Positions 1-13,478 of a DNA stretch of 64,000 nt are shown here, one piece after another (position 1 is the first letter of the stretch; each line of letters starts with the position of its first letter). Both the position numbers and the translations under genes were made by a program. The notes under the pieces were generated by a model. It did no database searches. It was not told the DNA's origin and saw nothing but the letters and a program-made list of their open reading frames with translations. Source of the DNA: Cloeon dipterum (Eukaryota > Arthropoda > Insecta > Ephemeroptera > Baetidae); the NCBI RefSeq assembly GCF_949628265.1, contig NC_088790.1, positions 28,896,545 through 28,960,544 of the forward strand, in the 5' to 3' direction.

Positions 1-401
1 GGCGGCCGCGTGGCTCCGCTCCAAGGTCCTTAGCCACTCTTGAACCAACGACACCCTATTTTTGACGCGGAATTATGATAAATTCTAGGTTTTTTTACAT
101 TTGAAATAGTAGGCAGAGAAGAGCCTGATTAAATTGTTTTAAAATTATAAAATTAAATAAAACAAATTAATTTTGCTTTTTACAAGCTGGTTTAAAATTC
201 ATGAAAACTTTGCAAAAATATTCATTGTGTTTTCAAAGGTGTTTTATTTCTATTTTACCTTTGAAAATTAATTAATTATACCCTTTGCGCATAGCATATT
301 CTGCCAATCAATATTTATTTCTTGCAATTTTTTCATAAATAAAATTAAAAAATGATTTGTGCTCCACTTGTCTTTGTGACAAATTCAACGATTTATTTTA
401 C

Positions 402-613
402 CTATCGGACAGGAGTTTTTCGTTTTGGTAGCGGTCCCACTTGGTTTGGATTCGAGCCGCAGAGCGGAGAATCGAGGCGTCCTCCCGCTCCAAGGCAGAC
501 ACGGACATCAGTTTGTCGCTCGTGTTGAGACTCTGCTCGTTCCTGCATTTCCAGTCGTTCAGGGTCACCCTTTGGCAGCCCTTGTCCCCTTTTTCCAGGG
601 CGTATAAAGACAT
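402..613 (-). CDS. Tektin-like protein, N-terminal exon (partial)
   Basis: An open exon starts at the ATG at 613 and ends at a GT donor (AG|GTAAAA) at 402/401, leaving phase 2; the rest of the gene lies left of the window. The 70 residues include a DW motif near residue 21 and the pattern LR-x(6)-TKWDRYQNEKLLSDR. This resembles the start of tektins, where ...T-W-D-x-x-x-N-x-x-L-x-D/E-R closes the first conserved block; the leader length and DW position look most like tektin-2. Tektins are coiled-coil filament proteins inside axonemal doublet microtubules of cilia and sperm flagella. Only one exon is visible, so the family call rests on about 50 residues and could be wrong; the exon itself is convincing. 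Confidence 0.5.
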
Positions 614-1374
614 AATTAATTTTTAGTTCCTCTCCGCGTTTCCTGCTTTGTTTGCGAAACCATAGCTACGCATTTTATTGATCGATTTCTGGATTAATTG
701 ATGGGAAAACCCACAAAATCCCTTGAAATTATTATTAATTCCAGCGAGAAATATTTTTAGTTTTCGTAACATTTTAAAAATACTTCTCATTTTATTTTTC
801 TGACACTCTCGCCTTGCGGTGGAAGAAAACTGCACCGCCAAACATCTGTTCAGTGCAGGTTGCATACCTTTTCCCCGCGATTTGAGAATTATTTTTCAAT
901 AAAACAGTCGTTGCTCATTCGGTTTAATATACAAATTTATTGTATGAAAAGAACAGGGAAATAAATATACATATTGATTGTTATCGAAGGGAACCCTACG
1001 TAAAAAGGCGCTTTCTCAGCTGAAACTGTGCGTCGGCTCCTAACGAGTGAACAAACATATACACATAAAATAATAGCATTTAAATGCACATCTCCCTAAG
1101 CTTTCGACATGACACAAAAAGACACTTATCACAGATTTCGAAAGGTCCATTAAAAAGGCTAAAAATGGTAATAGTCATAACTGATGTGACTGCGTGGTAA
1201 AAATAATTAATCGTGTTTGTGTTTCTGTGGTTAACGCGTTGGAGGTAAAAGCCCGGCTTTTCCCTTCGGAGGCGAGACTGGCACGTCAGTTGATTCTCAA
1301 CCGGAATACTGTGTTTGCAGTGTGTGTGTGTATGAAATAATCTATACGCAGGTGGCACCGACATTTTCAATGTG
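614..1374. other. Myo1D 3' UTR and intergenic spacer
   Basis: No coding exon is supported here. On the minus strand this follows the Myo1D stop codon, and TTTATT at about 935 (AATAAA on the minus strand) could serve as its poly(A) signal. The left part also holds the 5' flank of the tektin-like exon; a good donor-like AAAAG|GTATGC on the minus strand near 868 might end a non-coding first exon of that gene, but this is unproven. Confidence 0.4.
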
Positions 1375-4300
1375 TTACTGCATCGCCTGCTTCGTGTTAA
1401 TCAAGTTGTTGGAGTTCTGCAGGGGCAGCAGGTACAAGACGTTTTGGCCGTCCTTCTTGAACATGCCGCTCTGGGCCTCGTTCGACAGTTCGATTTTCAC
1501 GCTGCGACTCTTGTTGCCCAGTTTGCACTGGAAGTGCATGTTTACATTCACGTTCAGGTCTCGCCCGCACACCCTGAAACAAATTAATTCATTTTTTTAT
1601 TAAAAAATGTCATTTTGAAACATTTTCCTTTAGTTTAGTTTTTAAATATATTTTTTTAAATTCAGCGGGGACCAGATTCGTGCGATGCGCAGATATGGCA
1701 TCCTGTGGAGTATGGCGCGAAAAAACTGTCACGTGAAAATGTCAAAAAGAAGCAAGTTTTGGTCAATATTGTGACATATTGAGACATAATTGCACTAATT
1801 GTCTTTTTCATCGTAAAAACAAACTCGTGACACTCGCACGGCAATCCAAAGAGAGGTTTTTGCTCCCCACGTTCAGACGCCATCTTGGATCTGCGCAGTG
1901 CAAACCAATTTTATCGCACAGCATTTGCCTCCGCTGTTTAAATTTAAATTTTTCGACTTACTCGAAGTATCTGTGGCAAATGACACCGACGAGTTCGCCA
2001 ACCCTGTCCTGATTGTCCCTGGGCTCAAGGGCGACGACCAGGTCGTTGCCCAGACTCGAGTGGATGGCGATGAGCTGGTCAGTTCCTGGGCTGCAACTCA
2101 CGCCCGTGATCTCCTGGATCGAGAGGACTCGCTTCATCAAGTTCAGCTTTTTCGCGTCCAGTTTGTAGACACCCGTGTCGGTCACCAGCAATGCACGGTC
2201 CGCGCTCTTGTTGAAACGGTTGGTCTTCTTGATGAAGGATGAAAACAGCACCTGGGAGAATCCAATTTAAAAAATCTCCAAATAATTCTGTTTCGGGATT
2301 TACCAACCTTTTTGAACTTGTCTTTGTTCTTGATGTTGTTGATGGTGTGGTTGTACTGCACCGAGTCCGAATTCTCATTGTTCAGGGCCAGGTAGTTACC
2401 CTCCCACCTTCTGCTGAGGCCGTAGTAGGACCTCTTGTTGCTCAGGGCGTCGCATGCCTTCACCTTGTATCTGACTTGAGGCCAGTCTTCCTGGGGAATC
2501 CTCTTGATGATCATCCAAGCCCTCCATCTCTCGTGAATGGCCTTCAGGTTCTTCACACCCTTCCTGAGCACAAGCGGCGGATTGGGCCAGCGCAGGGACT
2601 TTCCAAAGTCTCTCCGTGACGACACGTTCCTTCAGAAAAATTCAAATTTATGTCCAAAATTCCAAAAAATCAGGGTTATAAGTAGATTTTTACCAGTAGT
2701 TATCCTCAGGGTTGCTTAACACGATAGTTATTTCAGGTTAAAAACACCTTAAAAAAAATTAATACTCACAAGAAGATAGCCTGAAGAGCCTGGAAGTAGG
2801 AGCGCATCTTGTAGAGGCGGTAGACCCTCATGATGGTCAGGGCGGCCTTCATCTTCTTGTACCTGCGCCTGCAGATGGCGCCGCGCCACTGCTTCTGCAG
2901 CAGGATCACGATGCCAGGGATCATGCGGCTGCGCTTCTGCTCCAGCGAGAAGAGCGTGCGCGGCGAGCGGATGAAGATTTTGGTCTTGCCGTACTTGACG
3001 TCGTCGCTGTAGCCCTGCTCGTCCATCAACACCTTGACGCCGTCCTTGTCGTTGCCGCTGCGGAAGTTGGGCCACGTGTACTGGCTGATCATCTTGTAGC
3101 GCCGCAGGAACAGGTCGTACCGCTGACGATAAGCGAAGCCGGCACGACGCACGCGAACGTTTTCGATCAGACCCAGGTAGTTCACCTGATGCAGAACCTG
3201 CGGGGGAAAATCAGAGGTTTTTTTTAACACATTCTCATACTGGAAGTCATTTCTTTTTTTGTCCTGGCACGTACCTGTTCTTTATCGAACTGGACGGGTG
3301 ATTTGTTCTCGTTGGGCTTGATGCATCGGACGTAGTAGGGCTCCTTGGAGGCCAGGTTCTTGACCAGCGCGATCATCGAGTTCTTGAACAAGGTTCCCGC
3401 AGTCAGAGGCCTCTTGGTGGTCTGGAAGATGTCCATGGCGCCTTCGGGCCACATTTCCTTGACCGTTGGGTTGCTCGAGCTGTACAGAAGCCGTTTGAAG
3501 TCCTGGAACAACGCGTCGCGGTTCTTGTCCAGGAAGCCGTTGATGTTGTACGTCACTTTTCCGGCGTAATGACTGCAATGAAGTTGAGATTTAGGGTTCT
3601 AGCAGGATTTTTGTAAGTCAAACAGCACCTGATGCGGAAGTCTTCCTTGTGTTTCAGGTCCTTTTCCATCGGCTTTAGTTGCCTGCTTGAGTAGTGGTTA
3701 TGCGAGGCCAGTTTTTGGTCCATGGCTTCAACCAACATCTGAATAATAATATTGTTGATGTAAAACATTATTTTCTTGTTTGGTTGAATATAATTCACAA
3801 ACCTCGTCAGTGACTTTTCCTACGTTGAGACAGGCCTCGTCCAAAATGGCGATGATTCCCTTGTGGGACTGCTCGACCAGGTCGCAGATGATCTGGTTGT
3901 TGAAGTAGTCGATGTTCTGCCACTGGATGCCTTCTCTCTGGTACTCCTCCTGCTCCTGCTTCAACACCAGCTCTGTAAACGACAATTTTAGGTTAAATAA
4001 TGTCCTTTTAGTAAATGAAATTAAATAAAGTACCGATAAAGAGCTGCTGCAGCTTCTCATTGCAGTAGTTGATGCAAAACTGCTCAAAGCTGTTGACGTC
4101 GAAGATCTCGAAGCCGTAGATGTCGAGCACGCCGATGACCGTGGTCTTCTGGCGGTACCTGCTGCTCTCCTCGTCCTTCAGGTTGATGGCTCGGTTCACC
4201 TTCTGCACGATCCACGAGAAGAGTCTGTCGTAGACGGCCTTGGCGAAGGCGTCGCGGCCGTAGTTGGCCTGCGCCTCGTTGTGCGTCTTGGCCATCACCT

Positions 4301-7300
4301 CGCCCTTGGCCGCGATCACCCGTTCGCAGAGCGCCCGCCGCAGTTCCTGGTTCGTCACAGAGAGCAGCCCCGAAATCGTGTCCAACACACCCGGGTCGTC
4401 CAGCTTCACAGACTCGTTGTCCGGGCGGAACTTCACGTTGCCCTGAATTTTTTAATATTTTTAAATTGCTGAATAATTCATAAGATGACATCTAACCAGG
4501 TGGAGGATGGCGGCGACGATCCTCCAGATGGTGTCGATTTCGTGGTCAGAGAAGGCGAGGGTGCGGAAGGCGGACTGCGTGGCCTTGTAGTCGCTCCTGT
4601 CACTGATGGAGCGGACGCTGGCGGCGTTGCCCTGGTTCACGTAGAAATAATTGTCCACCTTGTTCTTCAGCCGCAATTTGCTCAGGTCAGAGTCAGAGGC
4701 GCCGAACAACAACTGAAATAATTAAAAAAAAATTGTTCTAATTTATAAAGATGAATTTATTAAAAGTCGGTGATCAAGAGAAGCCTATTTAATTTTAACT
4801 TTTAATATGATTGGATTCATACACCATAAATATTAATTCTTTTGAGAGATAATATTCAATTTAAAATCTATTTAATCTCTTAAACATAAAAAATAAAATG
4901 AAATTACACAATAATTCTAAAAAAATCGTACTTGGTAAAATGAGTGGAAGTTCCTCTCTCCAGGCTGTTGGTAAATGACCCTCGATTTCTCTAGGAGGTA
5001 ATTGGAGATGTTTCCGCCAACAGGGTCGCCCTTGAAGTCGAAATTGATGTCCATGTACTTGCCGAAGCGCGACGAATTGTCGTTTCTGTTGGTCTTGGCG
5101 TTGCCGAACGTCTCCAATATCGCGTTCGACTGCAGCAGCACATTTTTCACCCTGTTCAACACAAAAGACGCCAGTTGTGCAAATTTTACATCGCGTGTAC
5201 AACAAATTAAAGACATATAGGAATAAAAGGGTTTCATTTAGGTTAGCTGACACTTTCTTTTTTGTCACTCTTGGCGAGAAAAATGTTTTGTTTGTACTTT
5301 TAACAGAGCAGGTCATTGAACATTTAGATAAAAGGGTTTTATTCATTTTTTTAAATTTATTAATAATTACAAACCTTTCGATTTCTTGTTGCCCGCCGGC
5401 GTTGGTGACGGCTGCGATGTACTTCATGATAATTTTTGAAGCCTCGGTTTTTCCACTGCCCGACTCTCCGCTGATGACGATGCACGTGTCCCTGCCCTGT
5501 TGTTTCATCACTTTGTGGGCAGAGTCAGCGATGGCGAAGATGTGAGGCGGGTTTTCAAAGATCTCGCGACCTGAGAAAATACAGAAATAATTTAAAAATT
5601 TATTAAATGACATTTTTTGTAATTAATTTACCTTTGTATTTGTTTACTTGCTCTTGGTCGTAAATGTTGACTGTCCGGTACGGGTTCACCGATACGCAGA
5701 CTTCTCCAATATACGTGTAAATGCATCCTCCAGAAAATCTGTGAAATTAATAAAGCATAAATAGTTAATTAAAATATTTAATAATTTATACGCCAAATTC
5801 CAAACTTTTTACGATTTTGTCAACATTATTTGCGAAATAAAAAGAGATAAAATAATTTAAAGTTTACCATCTCTAATAAAAGTTGAATGTTAATTGGTCA
5901 AACGCCCCAGGATAATTATTTTCTCAAAAATGAGCCATTTTAATTTCTTTAAACATTTTAACTCTCATTTCAATCCTTCTACTTTTTCCCCGCGCCCAAG
6001 TGTGTGATGTCACTGTGGTAATAAGCACATAACATACTCCTATTTTAGCACGCGTCGTGCATACGCAAGTTGAAAAGAATTTCAATGCAAGCGAGAAAGG
6101 CCGCAGCAACAACGCGTGCGACGGCCAGCAGATGCGTGCTCACTCAGTGCACCGCGAGCACTTTACCAGTTTTCATTGAGCCAATGATTCACTGGCTGCC
6201 CTATTGTATGACTAATCGGATAAAGTAAAAGCGGCGGTTCGGTTTGTCATTGCACACGCACCAAAATCGATCCATTCGGCAATTGCAAACAAATAATATT
6301 ATAATTATCACGGAGTTGCAAAATACATTTGCAAATAGGGCGCATGGTACGTGATATAATTCGTGTCAAGACTTTTCGAGGCTCGACCAATTGTTAATTT
6401 ATGTGAGGGTTTTTTTTAAGGAAAAGTAAATTTAAAACCGCAAGAACTCAATTAGTTAAATTAAAAATGCTTTTGATTCGGCAAAATCGTCGAAATTCTT
6501 TACTGGTGATCCTGAAAAGGATTAAATTAAAGCCAAAATTTATCTAAAGAGTCGGGTAAATTTTTGAGAAAAGTGTCTGCAAAATTAGCATGGCGAGGAA
6601 TGTCTCCTTACTTGAAATTTGATTTAATTTCACTAACAAAGAGTTTCCCTGAAACGCTGTTGGACAGATCTCGACCAGAGGAATCGAAATCTGCCAAGAA
6701 AATGTGGCAATGCGCTGTGAATTTTCTATAAATTTGGCAAAATATGAATTTTTTACTCATTTTAGAACAAATAATTATTTAATACAATCAACACATTTCT
6801 AGTTGAAGCCTAAAATTATTATTTTAAATTGTTGCCCTCTTAATAAAAAAATTCTGATTCATTTTAAAATTCTTTTTTGCATTTTTTTTCTTCAATTTTG
6901 TCAAGTTGAAGCGTATTCCACAGCCCAAAATATTTAATTTAGAGAAAATTAAAAAAATCCTCTAAATTATATTATTTAACATTAAATTCAAGTGTTATTT
7001 TTAGCTCTTAAAAATTAAACATCCTGTTTTAGCATCAACGCAAATTTAAAACAAAACATTCATTCTATCCGGCGTGAATTTGAGTAATTCGCCGATGCTT
7101 CCAGTGAATATTTTAGAGGGAAAGAGGCCAGAAGAGTGTCTAAAAATAGCCTCTCTTGCTTGGTACAGCATAAACCGATTTTTCATCATGCTGTCACATA
7201 TGCTCCACCAACGCCTCCCGGAAAGCGAGCTCAAAAATTACGCAGAAATTAATCAATGAAAATAAATCCAGCAACGCCCTAGGTGTCGTGCCTTTTCTGT

Positions 7301-10300
7301 GTTTTTATCTATAGAAACAGTAGATAATCGGACACATCGGTGGCCGAGAACAAAGCGGAGAAGCCGCACAAAATTATCAACGGCCGAGTAAGCGGCTTTC
7401 GAGCAAAAATGTTTGACTATACTATAGCTATCTATCTCGCACGCGAATCGGTCGGAATTCAGGAATTCGACACCGCCGCGAGAACATCTAATTTTCCATC
7501 TGCGCTGACTGATGATGATGATGAGGATGCGATGATCGCCCGCCGACACTAATGATAATCGCAGCAGGCGTGAAAATCCTTTCTTTTCCCTATAATTGTT
7601 TTCCATTCATTGCAAGCAGCCTTTCACCCAGACTCCCAGAGAGAGCAGAACCACCGAAAATAAAAATAATTCATTTCACTGACTGCTATTTTTAACAAGG
7701 TTCAATAGCACACAGTAAAAAACCACAGAGACTCTAAAAGATTATTGAAGTGCTACTGGTATGGATTTTTTTTTCTCTCGTTTGGCACGGTGAGTGTGAT
7801 TATTGGGGCCTCTGCTCTTATCATTTTAGTTGGGCTCGCGATATGGTTGGCTAAGTGCGTGTCCGTCCACCTTTTTCATCGTGCAGTTATAATTTGCGGT
7901 TTCCATCCTAGCAAAAACGCTCTATAATCCCAATTTATATTTTAGCAGACGCCTGCCAAGCTCGGAAAAAGAGAGACTCGTCATAAAAAATGCTTCAATT
8001 CTATTTAAAAATCATATCCTAAAATTAATTTCGAAGTTAAATCGAAAAAATTAATTAATTCCGTGGTTGTTGCCTGGAAGAAATTTTTGTTGAGCCTCAT
8101 TGATTGAACTTTCTACACAAATCAATCTTGTCAGTATCGTTTATTGGCCCGCGGTCGGTCGATTTGTCTGTCGTCTCGTGAGCGCGCGTGGCTAATTGTC
8201 GTCTCTTGTTAATGCTTTCCAAGCCTCGAGAGCACGAGAGTTTATCAGCGAGAGTTTTCTTTCAGCTGCGCGCCGCGGCTCGTTTAGTCGCTTGGCTCTC
8301 ACCGCACTAAAAAATGCAATCGCCGCGATGACCACATAAGACGAGCTGTAATTTGACTCGTGAAATCTGCTGCTCGTCGTCCAAACGAAATAAAAAAATA
8401 AATTCGAGAGGGAAAAATTTGTTAATTGCCAGAGAAAAAAGAAAAAATTTATTAAAATATTTTAAGGCTTTTCAAACATGTCTAATTTTACATTTTTTTA
8501 AATAATTAAATAAATATCCCTTCCAAATACTTCTGATAAAAGGTAAATTTCCCATCCTTATTTTTAAATCGAGAATTATCTCACTCAGAGCAATTTTTTA
8601 GTTTTTTAATCTTTCTCTCGGACCAATTCACCTTTGAAATTGCTCGGAAAAGCAGGCCAGAGAGCGATAAGCAGACGTGATTTTATCATTAAAAGCCGCA
8701 CCGAATATGCATATTGAATAAGTGATATTTATCTTATCCGCGGCGGCGGAGGATTTGTATGACTGAGCTTCGTTTGTGAGTCACCGAAGTAGGCCATTAT
8801 CAGCCAATTATGCTTTGTTAGCTGAAGCGTTCACCGCCGCGCTGTGCTGACAATAATTTCCCAACTTTGGCATAAACATTTCGGAGAAAGCAGCGCGAAA
8901 ATGCCGCCGGCTGCTGCTCTGGAAAGACAAAAAAATAGTATTTGTGACGGCCCGAAATGTGTTTTATGGTAATGAATGCGAGCGCGCGCGACGCTCCTTT
9001 TGCCGCGCGCTCGGCTGCGAAATTATGACTCATCCGCTGCGCCCTGAGTGTAATGACGATCGACCCTGAGATCGAGCTCCAGCGAATTGTTGTTTCACCG
9101 CAGCAATGCTGAGAATTCAGGTTTTTCTCCAAGCATTATATTAGGGAGTAGTAGACTGAAAGCGAGCTAAAATCTTTGAAAATTCAAGTTTTTAATTTTA
9201 TGAGGTTGAAAAGGGGTTTTATTTAAAATAAATATATTTTATTTTAAATATTACATAAAAATATTCAACAAATCTAGATGAAAAGATTTATAAACTAATT
9301 GAAAAATAATAAAATAACAGTCATATAATAATAAAAGGTTGTTTAAGATTAAATTTCAGTACAATGAATCTCTTCAAATTTTGAAGTTTTGAATTGAAGT
9401 TTATTTTTAAAGAAAAAAGGAAAATTTTAGCTTTGCTGCCTGCGAAAGGGGGCGTGCCTTTTTCACGATCTTTTTTGGAAAATTCAATTTTTCAGGATGA
9501 TTTCCCCCTTCTATTTTTAATTTTTGGAACCAAAATGTAGCTCGTACAATACTGCTACCAATTTTTTAAATTTAAATTCAACTTAAAGCCGCTCTGCCGT
9601 GCATTACCATGAAATTCTAAAGGGTTCGACCCTGACGCGGTGCTGCGGGTCAAATCGCGAAAAAAGTCCCAAATAATAATGGAGTTTGGTTTCATTCCTT
9701 AGGTTTTTGAGATCATATATTTGAATCCAGGAAAGCTAACTGGAGTAAAAAAATACTATCAAGAAATAAATGGTCTTTCGGGGACACAAATTTCGAAATT
9801 TGAAAAATAGTGATGGAATTTATATAATTCTTGGTAAAATCAATCGAATAGAAGCCTTTTTTCAAGAACAGGAATATTTTATTAGGGAAAGAAAGGGATT
9901 TAACTAAAAATTTAAATTTAAAGTTAATTTTTTTTAATTAAATAATTAAAAATATTGGAATTTTTAAAGCTTGCATAATTTATAATTTTAATTCTTAGTT
10001 GTTAATACAATTTCTGGTTTCTCGAAATACGAAGACAAATTTTTAACCTCTAAAGAAAGCATATAAGTGAGAAAAATGCTGTCCAGAGTTAAATTTTTTA
10101 CCAAATTAGACATCTTTAGAGCTTATAAACCAAATATTACTTTTCCATCAGTGTTTACAAGAAAATTACTCAAACGATTCAAAATTAAAATAAAAATCTT
10201 TAGAGTGTGAAGAGTACAAAAACCTTACTTTTTAAATTAATCATTGTACTAAAATGAGTTAGATGTATTTCCCACTTCTTTTTTAATTTTTAAATTGATT

Positions 10301-13300
10301 TTATAAATAATAAAGCTTCTTTTTGTTCAAGAACATGACCATTTTTCAAACATTTCCCCATTTTTAATATAAAATTCCTTCTAATAAGCATCCTGTTTAA
10401 ATTCCCTCAAGAAGTCTAATTATAATTTTCGCTTCTGTCAGAAAGTGTCATACAAGAATTTTCTCTAAACAATCGTGAGATTATTTATCACCCAGCTTAT
10501 TTATTTTTGTTTCTTTTCCCAAGGAAAAAACTAAAAATGCAAACATGTGAAAAAAGTGGTTGCGTGCGAGCCGAACAATTAGATATAGTTGTGGGAAGAA
10601 AGGGTCGGCGTAAAACATAAAACGATGAATATCAACGCGTCTGCCGGCGCTGGAAGGATGAATCATCGCTCGTTGCTAGTTTTTTTTTATTATTATTTCC
10701 ATGTTTTTTTTACCTTTGACGACAGCAGCATCGGCAATGGCGAAAAAAGCTAGGTTGTTACACATTTTAAGCGGATGAGCGACTGCCTGACTGACTGAAT
10801 GACTGAGAGAGCCGGCGGTTGAGTGGCTTCCACCCGCCAGTTTACTCGTTGCTCAAATGTCAAAGGCAGATGATGAGCATTAACATCAAAAGCGGTTGTG
10901 TTTGACTTAAAATTGAATTAAATGAAATTTTAAATATATGAAAAGAAGAAAATTTCCATTGAAATACAATTATTTGAAATTCAAACTCGCTCTTATTAAA
11001 AATTCTAGGTCAATTTAGGTTTTTAAGTGAATTCTTACTTACAATTAGCAATCAATTTGAATTTTCTGGGCCTCATTGAGAGCAGAATTTTATTAATTTC
11101 ATAGCTGCAGAGGACGTTGTAAACGATCGACTGCTATAATTTTCAATAAATGTTTTTCAAGAGACGCAGAAGCTCAAAAATTGACAGTATTTTACAGTCA
11201 AAGAAGATCAATGCAAATTTTACCAAAAAATCTGAGAAGAGGAGGATAAAAAGTTATTAATAAATAAATGAATTGATCATTTGTTTCATTTATTTTTTAT
11301 TTAGAAATAATTGAAATTCAATAAATAACAAATTTTGAGCTTCATGTTTAAATAAAGTTTATTAGAGTTTTATTTAAAATATATATTTTAGTCGTTAATA
11401 TGCCGAAAACTGAATTACAAACAGTAAAAAAACTGGATAATATTTTATCAGCTGTGAAATTGGCATTATTTTTTGCAAATTATCTGCGGCAATTTAAGAA
11501 ATGAATATTACAGCATCCACTTTATTTAATTAAGATACTGGTGTCAACAACAAGAATTATTCTACTTTATTTTGGCTCCGACTTTGAGATTGATTCGTCT
11601 AGAATGAGGAATGATCGCAACTGCCTATCTATGACTTAAAACCTTTTTATCGCAGGAAAAATAATTGTTTTCTATTGCTCCTCGTGATTTCTTTAAATGT
11701 TTTATACAAAAATATATTTTCAAAGCTGTCCAAAACAAGAAAACGAACAGCTGATACCAGCTGTTCTGTGATTTATTGAGTATACAGAATTTATTATTTC
11801 CCCTAAATCGAAATTTAGCTGTTTTAAAGAGGAATGATAATGCAAAAGCCTGGAAAATGCTTAAACTTGACCCTTGGGATTCAGTTGAAGCCTAAATTGA
11901 CCTAAGAAGCACTGTAATTTTTTAAGAAAATTGGCTGGAAAGTTAGCGTGCTTTTCAAATGGTAATGGCTGTCTCCTTACTTGAAATTCGATTTAATTTC
12001 AAAACCAAGAGTTTGCCCAATAAGTGGCATACACAATTGGACAGATCTCGACGAGACGAATCGGAATATGCCAAGAAAATATGTTCAAGCACTGAAAATT
12101 TTGGAGAAAATTGGCAAAATTTGAATTTTTACTGTAGGAAGCGGTCTTTTTTTATTAATGCAAATTGTTGAACAAATTGTTTATCGATCAATTGTGTATG
12201 GCATCTAACAACTCAACTAATTTTTAATTGTTGCCCTGTATCATTCCACTTTAAAACGTCTAAAAACATTATTTTCTTAAAAATCCTGGTTACAAAATTT
12301 AATTTCAAAGAAATTGCATTAATTTAGCGGATGATTTGTACGTTTAGAACGGCTTGATTATCCTCAAATTGCACGATTGTGTGCTTGAAATATTAGAAAA
12401 AATTATCAACATGCTATTCTCCCCAGGCGGAACTAAATAAATTTTATTAAAATATTTTCAATCCAATAGAAATTGATTTTTTTCAAAAATAGCAAAGCCA
12501 GAATGCCGATAGTATAGGAAGGAAAAGTATTATTAATGTTTGTGTGATTTGACGTCAAAATTTCCGTTTGCTCGCCATAAATATTGCGCTGGGAGAGTGT
12601 GTGTCAGCGATAGGACGACGAGTTGCACTTGAGAGGAAGCCACAACCGACAAAAATATAACTTATAATCTGCTCAGCGCGCTCGTCGAACGCAAACAAAA
12701 CGCACACACGCGTTTCCCACTTTCTCACTAAAAATATTTCCTCGTTAAAATATGTACATTCGATTAAATTTTGTTTGCCATAACAACTTTACTGCTTGCA
12801 TAATTGTGGGAGAGCAAAAAGAAGGCAGTTAGTGTGTTGCTCTAGATAAGGCCAATGTAAATAATTATATAAATCGCGCGCTGCGCTTGAGCAACTTCTC
12901 GTGCAAACTAAAGTCAACAAATAAAATGCGAAAGGCACGAAAAGCAAAAAGCGCTCGCTCGCTCTCATCAGGTATTCGCGTCACAATTACACACACAGGC
13001 AGAGGTCGTTGCCTGCCTTTTTTATCCTTTTGGAAATAAATGATGATTTTCTTCTCTCCCCGCCACCACACCCTGAGCCAAGGTGCGGGCGACCTGACAA
13101 TTGATCGGCGCGCAGCAAGCAGCTGGCTCGGGCGAAGCGAAGGCCGAGCCAACGGAAAAAATATGAATTATTCCGTCAAACAGGGTCGCTACAGGTCACC
13201 CTGCTTAATAATTTCAACATTTTCTGAAGGTAATTAAAATAAAATCAAGTTTTAAAAATATTTACCAGCGTTAAATTTATTTTTAAAAATTAATTTCCAA

Positions 13301-13478
13301 TTAACTGCGGTCTAAATTAATTTTGGAGTTTAACCCCCCGAAAAATTGGGATTTTCGGCACCTGTTGTTGCCGGGCGGTGCACACCTACCTCTTTTCCAA
13401 ATTCTGCATAAAGTGGTCCTTGTCGATGACCTCGAGCAGGACGAAGTCGCCGATGCCGACCCCGTCGTGGCCCACCAT
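1375..13478 (-). CDS. Myo1D: Unconventional myosin ID
   Basis: Class I myosin motor linking actin to membranes; the Drosophila ortholog Myo31DF sets left-right asymmetry. Thirteen coding exons join in frame (complement): 13390-13478, 5632-5738, 5375-5570, 4932-5151, 4497-4712, 4034-4442, 3803-3972, 3629-3738, 3275-3572, 2770-3197, 2308-2629, 1962-2251, 1375-1573. They total 3054 nt, 1017 aa, close to the family's usual length. The start exon ([16 protein letters not shown]...) lies 7.65 kb upstream and matches the family N-terminus in sequence and phase. Visible motifs: P-loop GESGSGKT (usual form GESGAGKT), switch [17 protein letters not shown], switch II DIYGFE, two IQ-like helices ([17 protein letters not shown] and the following stretch), then the TH1 lipid-binding tail. 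The residue 16 before DAFAK (TEDS site) is Glu, so motor activity should not need phosphorylation. The last intron is mostly a mobile element. Confidence 0.97.
1663..1936. mobile_element. hAT-like MITE in last Myo1D intron
   Basis: A 274-bp element begins CAGCGG and ends CCGCTG. It is bordered on both sides by the same 8 bp, TTTAAATT (1655-1662 and 1937-1944). Subterminal GCGCAGAT / ATCTGCGC are also inverted. An 8-bp target duplication with CAG...CTG ends is typical of hAT transposons. It has no coding capacity, hence a non-autonomous element. A diverged copy lies at 14089-14356 and a partial one at 22597-22850. Confidence 0.85.
6500..6845 (+). repeat. Decayed copy of the TTAA-flanked element
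   Basis: Shares the internal string GACAGATCTCGA, the CCAAGAAAAT block and the terminal GTTGCCCT with the full elements at 11828, 42393 and 47117, in the same orientation as the first. The ends have decayed, so the borders are approximate. Confidence 0.6.
11828..12250 (+). mobile_element. TTAA-flanked MITE, full copy 1
   Basis: A 423-bp element inside the first Myo1D intron. The left end is AGAGGAATGATA and the right end, read inwards, is AGTGGAATGATA. TTAA is present directly outside both ends (11824-11827 and 12251-12254). The interior carries GACAGATCTCGA, shared with at least six other places in the window. TTAA target duplication is the hallmark of piggyBac-type insertion, though these ends are not the usual CCC start. 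No coding capacity. Confidence 0.8.

Larger units (their letters stand above)
5739..13389 (-). other. First intron of Myo1D (7.65 kb)
   Basis: Bounded by donor AG|GTAGGT at 13390/13389 and acceptor TTTCACAG at 5739. No other gene was recognised. Short open frames inside (for example 7745-7927, hydrophobic, 60 aa) lack splice or family support. It holds one complete TTAA-flanked element (11828-12250) and a decayed relative (about 6500-6845). Stretches near 8150-8350 and 12590-13150 are GC-richer than the surroundings and could contain regulatory sequence or an alternative promoter, but I see no specific motif. Confidence 0.6.

Noticed and set aside
7745-7927. 60-aa hydrophobic open frame that could be a small membrane protein
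   Set aside because: It sits in the Myo1D intron with no recognisable family or transcript signal; one hydrophobic stretch is expected by chance in T-rich DNA.
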